Origin: Arcuatula senhousia
Lineage: Eukaryota > Mollusca > Bivalvia > Mytilida > Mytilidae
Assembly: GCA_963971305.1 (NCBI GenBank)
Contig: OZ020306.1
Coordinates: 33,687,512-33,751,511 of the forward strand
Direction of reading: 5' to 3'
DNA length: 64,000 nucleotides
Shown: one piece after another, positions 59,178 through 64,000 of the stretch
Layout: every line of letters begins with the position of its first letter
Numbering within the stretch: position 1 is the stretch's first letter
Notes under the pieces: generated by a model
What the model was told of the DNA's origin: nothing
Databases searched by the model: none
Seen by the model: only the letters and a program-made list of their open reading frames with translations
Translations under genes and position numbers: made by a program

Positions 59178-59468
59178 AATTAAGGATGGTCACTCACGAA
59201 CATTTTTTATGTTAAATATTTAATGATTTTGAAATGATCGATAACTTTGTAATCCAATGAAATTAAATTAAAATAATAGGACTGTGTGATCATTAAAGAA
59301 TTTTCAGAAATTTTATTCACTTATATTTTCAAGGTGTATATATATATACAATTGGATTTCAATATTACAAAATTAGTGGCAATTGAAAAAAAAAATAAAT
59401 CTTCAATATTTTAAGCTGTATAATTTAAAGTATGAAAATTTTAAAGTGAAGAGTGACCATCCTTAATT
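59178..59468. mobile_element. 291-bp MITE with perfect 18-bp TIR
   Basis: AATTAAGGATGGTCACTC at 59178-59195 and its exact inverse at 59451-59468. TTAA is included at both edges, so either a TTAA or TA target is possible. The interior is AT-rich with a TATATATATA stretch. Confidence 0.7.
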
Positions 59469-59475
59469 GCTTAAT

Positions 59476-59973
59476 TTACTTTTTTCTTTTCAAAATGCTG
59501 ACTGATTTTGATGATGAATCACTATCAAAATCATCAGACTTTGTCCAAGGAAATGGTAAACCAGCTGGCCACTGCGTTTCTGCATCACTATAACTAACAC
59601 TCTGTTCAGTGACACAGAAACTCGTGGAGGGCAAATGAGATTGTGAATCTGATTGACTGCTGTCAAACAGATCCCTCCGTGTATCAAAGTCATCAAACAA
59701 ATTCTTGCTGTATGACGACTGTGAAAAACTGAGGTCATCTGATGCCCTTGGTACTTCAATGTCTGATGAGTCTGAAAGAGAAGAAAATGCCTGACTATCT
59801 TCTAATACGCTCAATGGTAAGGAGAAGTTCAAGATCTGCTTCTTCAGTACTTATCAGAACTTTTGAAGCCCTTGATTGCACATTAATCTCACTTTCCTCT
59901 AAAAGCAAGGAAAGTGGGATTGAATGTGAATCCACATCATGTGTTACAGTAACACTGGTATTACCCACACTTT
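59476..59973 (-). pseudogene. Ser/Asp-rich coding fragment of unknown function
   Basis: The minus-strand frame from 59973 reads SVGNTSVTVTHDVDSHSIPL and EEADLELLLTIERI; one base over it continues LEDSQAFSSLSDSSDIEV, then SSYSKNLFDDFDTRRDLFDS and ends SKSVSILKRKK. Acidic and low-complexity with a basic end. No ATG at a sensible place, so an internal exon or shifted pseudogene. The PFPWT here and PWTYSS at 60930-61055 may mean one gene. Unrecognised. Confidence 0.35.
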
Positions 59974-60383
59974 ATTAGGACCACGAAAGGAATTTATTGT
60001 CCGTTTCCGGGCACTTTTTATAAAGACCACAAAGGGAGGTATTATAAACATTTTTGCTTCACCTCGTAACTTTAATAAATATCCGGTTATACCCGGTTAA
60101 ATGAAAATAATAAATACTTGCACGAATGGTTAAAACAAATGTGCAAGCTTCTTTTTAACAGTGCTGTTTTTGCTAGCAGCATTCATTTAAAAAACTTTGC
60201 AAGTTAACATACTTGGTAGCTGAACATGTCCGTGTAAATTTATATAATTTCCATTGAATAAATCCTTGACACATAAACATTTTAGTACTAATCAATTCCT
60301 TGAGTATATACTTTATAAATCATGTCCAGTTTACCATTATATATCAAAATGATAAAGTGGAAGAAGTGTTTTTCCAGTCTTAC

Positions 60384-60463
60384 CGTGTGCTTCTCGGACA
60401 GTGACCTGGATCACATGGGAAGTACGACACAGTTGTTCCCCTTTTCCCGTTGTTGAAGTATCT
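60384..60463 (-). pseudogene. Exon-like fragment with donor
   Basis: Reads TSTTGKGEQLCRTSHVIQVT then VREAHG with donor CACACG|GTAAGA. Its upstream side is cut by the dispersed repeat 60464-60915. Possibly continues the exon at 60930. Confidence 0.35.
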
Positions 60464-60915
60464 AAGTAATGAATACAACCACCTGAATCTCGTTGAAACA
60501 AAAAATGATTTCTTTGCCTTTTCAGTTTGATTGGTTCTTTCTTTTTCAATAAAAAATTATAAATTCTCTCCCTTTTTTATCTTTTTTATTCGTTGATGCC
60601 CTCAAACATTTTGCCTTCTAGTAACAATAAAAGAACAAGTATAAAAATGTATTCATACTATCTACATGATTAAATAATTAAACATTCATATAAAATATGA
60701 AATTTTTTATGCTGATAACATTTTAAATTCTAACCACATTGAACACGCTTAATGTGTAAAACCACCACCTCAAACTCGAATTGTCTATTTTATACATTAT
60801 ACTAAGATATTCTTTTTAAATCTCTCGAGTATAGTGTGGTAATCCACACTCAATAAAATTTAATAAAAGGCATCACAGATCACGAATGATAAGTTTTGAA
60901 TTGAATTAAATACTA
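60464..60915. repeat. Dispersed hairpin repeat, copy 3
   Basis: Copy of the 25723-26160 repeat with GTGTGGTAATCCACAC near 60835 and GGCATCACAGATCACGAATG. It separates two exon-like pieces. Confidence 0.6.
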
Positions 60916-60929
60916 CGTATTACATCCCA

Positions 60930-61055
60930 GGTCCTTTTTTCTAACAGTGGTGATCTGAGACGAATAAGTCCATGGAAAAGCCTGTTCTACAGTTTCACCC
61001 CCTTTCTTCCTATTCGTTGTTTTTTTCAAAGCACCTTTCTTCGCTATGTTTGACA
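60930..61055 (-). pseudogene. Basic exon-like fragment with acceptor
   Basis: Acceptor ATAATTTTGCAG precedes an open frame SNIAKKGALKKTTNRKKGGE, QAFPWTYSSQITTVRKKDLG. Basic, possibly nuclear. Not recognised. Confidence 0.35.
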
Positions 61056-61239
61056 CTGCAAAATTATGAAATCAACAACAAAGGTTTTTTTTGAAGATCG
61101 GATAATTAAGGTGCATCAGGACAGTTTGAATTTTGAAGAAAATTTTAGTATATGTACAGCTCAAACGACATTTCATCAGGACAAATAAAGTATAGTAGGA
61201 CCTAAATATGGACACACTTTAATACATTGACACATTTAT

Positions 61240-62240
61240 TAAGTTGAAGATAGCTGTGTAACAACCGTTATTGTAATAAAAACCGTTATTGTAATAAAAT
61301 TTGTTTTATGAATTTAAAGTGGATTTTTTTACGTGAAAGGATTAATTGTAACTAAGATATTATCATTAAAAAATAATTGAATATCTTATCTATGACTAAT
61401 TATGAAAATAATTAACATTTAAAAACAGTCTATTACAATAACAGTTGTAATCACAATAACGGTTGGCATGCTCAACCGTCATTGTAATAAACTTTTTATA
61501 TCGTAAAATTTAAATTTTTGAATTAATTTTACTTCTTAGTAAACGCATTCTAAAATCACTTGGTTTATGTACTCCCAAACACAATTTAGAACTTAATTTT
61601 CATATGAATATGGAGTCAAAATATATTTCATGATTCCTACATGTAAATACCGATATCAGTTATCATTATTACTATTTTAAGGTAAGGAATAATTATGATT
61701 TTTTTTATTACAATAACGGTTGACGACCGAAATCCTTATTGTAAGAACAATTGTTTTGGTAATAAACTTTTTCAATCAACTTTATTTCGTCTTTAAAGTA
61801 TCCAAAATGACTAGTAGCCACGGAAAACTGGTTTTTCAGTCATTTTAAACAGTTTTTTTTCTTTATTTTCGAACTAATTTCAGAAATTAAATGTTTTTCT
61901 TACAATTTTGGGCAAGAGTCCCGATATATTCTGAAAATATTAATATATGATCTGACATGGATATAGATGATCAACTAGTATTGATTTATAATTAGGCACC
62001 GACCATTTTTCTAGCATTGAATGTATGGGGAAAAATATAAAAAAAATAATCCCGGCTCGGGTGATAATCCCAGCCCCCCCCCCCCCCCCCGAAAATAAAA
62101 TGGTCGGTGCCTTAAGTCAAGTTGAGTCACTCCTAAACAAAATTCATCTTTGAAGTTTTTATTTCAATAACGGCTGACGACCGAAATCCTTATTGCAACA
62201 ACAACCGTTATGGTAATAAACTTTTCCAATCAAACCAATT
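61240..62240. repeat. Dispersed CAATAACGGTTG hairpin motifs
   Basis: Facing copies of CAATAACGGTTG and CAACCGTTATTG occur near 61265, 61440-61490, 61710-61760 and 62165-62220. The one at 61458 is a clear hairpin (AACGGTTG-GCATGCT-CAACCG). 61715-61790 and 62165-62240 are parallel copies. Non-coding. Confidence 0.5.
61994..62113. mobile_element. ~120-bp MITE with C run
   Basis: Ends AGGCACCGACCATTTT and AAAATGGTCGGTGCCT are exact inverses. Interior has two ATAATCCC words and a long C run (62073-62090). Nested among the hairpin motifs. Confidence 0.65.
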
Positions 62241-62504
62241 TTGGAATTAGAGAAGGACGAATAACAAAATATTCTAAACTTTATGGAGAAGGACAGCGAA
62301 ACTCATTCCTCTCGTTATTTTGGAGGTCGTCAAAAGAAAAAATCACTGTCCATTGGAGATTTCTACAGTCATTTAAAGCATCTTCTTTGTCATGAATTGC
62401 ATCATTAATCCATGGTTGTGTTGTGGCGGTAGAATCTATTCCGCTAAGGTTAAGTGGATTTGCCTGTAATGAATCAGACCGGGTAGTGTGATCCATGTTA
62501 TTTC

Positions 62505-63100
62505 TTGCATCTCTAATCAAATTCAAATGACAACAAAGCGTTGGGAAGATACACCGGCTCAACTTCGATACTTACATTATGCTCGCCGGATAGTACCCTC
62601 GAGTTAATAGTGGAATATCCGGGTCGTAAATGTTGGTATCGGATATTTATCTTGTACGATCATGTTGTCTGGAACTGGCAATTGTACTGTCTTGCAATTG
62701 CTTGAAGTGTCAAACGATCACCGTACGTTGAAGGGTTAGACATGTTACGCAAATAATGATCAAAGGTCTTACTATCTGCTATAAAATCTTCATAGCTATT
62801 CCTGAAAGAACTAAGGTGCAGAACAGCCTCATTACGTAACTGCTGACCTGTTTGATGGATGCCTATCTTCTTTAGCTGGTCAGCACAGGAATCAAACTGG
62901 CAGTTTCCATAGGACGTCGGATCTTTTACAATAATAATACGTCCATCATTATGGTTAAAGAACCATCAGCTTCAATAGCAACAAAAACGTCAGACTCAAC
63001 TCCGTCGTTTTCCCTTTGATTGATACATTGCTCTCTGTCGAAATAGTTCTCTTCTGTGTTTGTTTCTTTTACTATGTAGAACTTTTTAGGATGAAATTTC
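62505..63100 (-). pseudogene. OTU-family cysteine protease remnant
   Basis: Minus strand: FYIVKETNTEENYFDREQ, then a shift, then NDGRIIIVKDPTSYGNCQFD and SCADQLKKIG, LRNEAVLHLSSF, YLRNMSNPSTYGDRLTLQAI. GNCQFD with SCADQL matches the OTU catalytic cysteine (usually DGNCLF), and YGDRLTLQAIA matches the conserved GD-L-A stretch. After shifts, GEHNVSIEVE would be the catalytic-histidine region. OTU domains are deubiquitinases; some are carried by mobile elements. At least two shifts or stops make it inactive. Membership of a transposon is inference from context. Confidence 0.6.
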
Positions 63101-63329
63101 TTTTTTCCAGATGTTTTTAAACACCATGCAGTTCAGATTTCTTTCGTTGTTTTGCCTCTGCTTCTTCTGTGAGGTTTGTAATAAATTGGACCTTTATCCA
63201 ATCTTCTTTTACTTTGCCATTAGGACTCTTGTACGATACAATATACTTCGAGTACAAAGAATTTCTTTTTCTGATCTGACCTTTCAAAATACTTTGTTTT
63301 TAGGCACTCGACTGAATGAAAAGGGAAAT

Positions 63330-64000
63330 TTTATTAAAACATCTTCCCCGCGGTTATAGATTGAGCAACAAAACAATCTTGCATTTTTTGCAACTTCCCG
63401 TGTTGCACATTGTTCACTTGGGCACAAACTGTGCTCCTCTCCTCGCCGATTTGTTTTTATTCACTTACGAGACTGAATTTCTTCAGGGACTCGTAAAGAA
63501 TAAGAAGATGGAAGAGGCAAGGTCATTTAATCTTGCATTCAGATATATTGATGATGTCCTTTCTGTCTATAACACTTCATTTGGTAGATGGATTCCTTCG
63601 ATATATCCTCCAGAATTGGAGATTAAAGAGACCACCGAATGAAACTGCTTCACGTCTTTCTTTGAATTGCACCTCGAATTTTACCCAAGTGGTCATCTCA
63701 GTACAAAAATTTACGATAAAAGAGACGATTTTAATTTTCAAATTATTAATTTTCCTAATCTACAGAGCAATATACATGTACCTAATTTCCCTGCATACGG
63801 TATTTATATTTCACATCTTATTCGATATGCCAGAGCTTGCACACATTTCACAGATTTTTTTATCAGACACCGAATTGTTCGTGACCGACTTTTGGAGCAG
63901 GGCTATAAGAAAATACGTCTCATACGATCTCTAAAACATCTTTCTTCGTTATCAGCCACTAATAGAAAAGTTCAAAATAGAGTTAAAAGATATGGTGGTT
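63330..64000 (+). pseudogene. Penelope-like reverse transcriptase, runs off the window
   Basis: Reads LGTNCAPLLADLFLFTYETE, then FRYIDDVLSVYNTSFGRWIP with both aspartates, IYPPELEIKETTE, then after a shift GHLSTKIYDKRDDFNFQI, YGIYISHLIRYARACTHF and LLEQGYKKIRLIRSL. The N-terminal part is degenerate (63316-63400). A different subfamily from the one at 44 kb. The end lies beyond 64000. Confidence 0.65.

Noticed and set aside
59762..59790. CTGATGAG followed by GAAAG, hammerhead-like
   Set aside because: No pairing for stems I or III, and the bases belong to a Ser/Asp-rich coding frame on the other strand.

Overview
The window is eukaryotic, AT-rich and almost wholly made of repeats. It is most probably from a bivalve mollusc and resembles mussel (Mytilus-type) DNA. 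Three things point there: Penelope-like reverse transcriptases of the form common in mussels, their 3' tail ending in a GGAGCACCTGA-type stretch, and interspersed repeats with GTGCCTGTCCTAAGCCAGG and GTCGCGTACACTTATTCCAC. There are no operons, ribosome binding sites or CRISPR arrays. I found no intact conventional gene. What remains are decayed, nested or spliced pieces of mobile and amplified genes.

Layout. 0-1.4 kb: a broken GIY-YIG plus zinc-finger gene. 1.4-17 kb: copy X of an amplified FEN/XPG-like nuclease-family gene, split by a 10.6-kb inverted-repeat element (1614-12228, packed with MITEs and tandem arrays), two LINE-mobilised retroposons with 13-bp duplications, and a Penelope insertion. 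17-24.6 kb: a 2.5-kb TIR element, a 383-bp satellite array and copy Y of the same gene. 24.6-29.7 kb: duplicated Penelope remnants, a 5'-truncated LINE and a 171-bp array. 30-33 kb: one hairpin-ended tandem-repeat element and two small gene remnants with visible splice sites. 33.6-36.1 kb: a TIR element with subterminal repeats and a dead hammerhead ribozyme. 36.7-40.8 kb: copy Z, carrying an apparently intact hammerhead ribozyme. 41-49.6 kb: a 3346-bp direct tandem duplication created between two satellite-bearing elements, each unit holding a Penelope RT and a retroposon. 50-54.7 kb: a minus-strand intron-containing transposase-like pseudogene. 55-62 kb: more tandem-repeat elements, MITEs and exon-like pieces. 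62.5-64 kb: an OTU-protease pseudogene and a Penelope RT running off the edge.

Comparing X, Y and Z inside the window gives empty sites for several insertions and so a relative history. The Penelope insertion is oldest (all three copies). A 2.5-kb TIR element and an RT deletion followed (X and Y). The X/Y tandem duplication came next. The 10.6-kb element, the two retroposons and the satellite array are seen in X only.

Most striking signals: the 10.6-kb element whose ends carry oppositely oriented 70-bp arrays; a hammerhead ribozyme; MITE families whose interiors are built from paired words every ~30 bp; and six tandem-repeat elements of different sequence sharing one plan, with monomers of ~156-177 bp.
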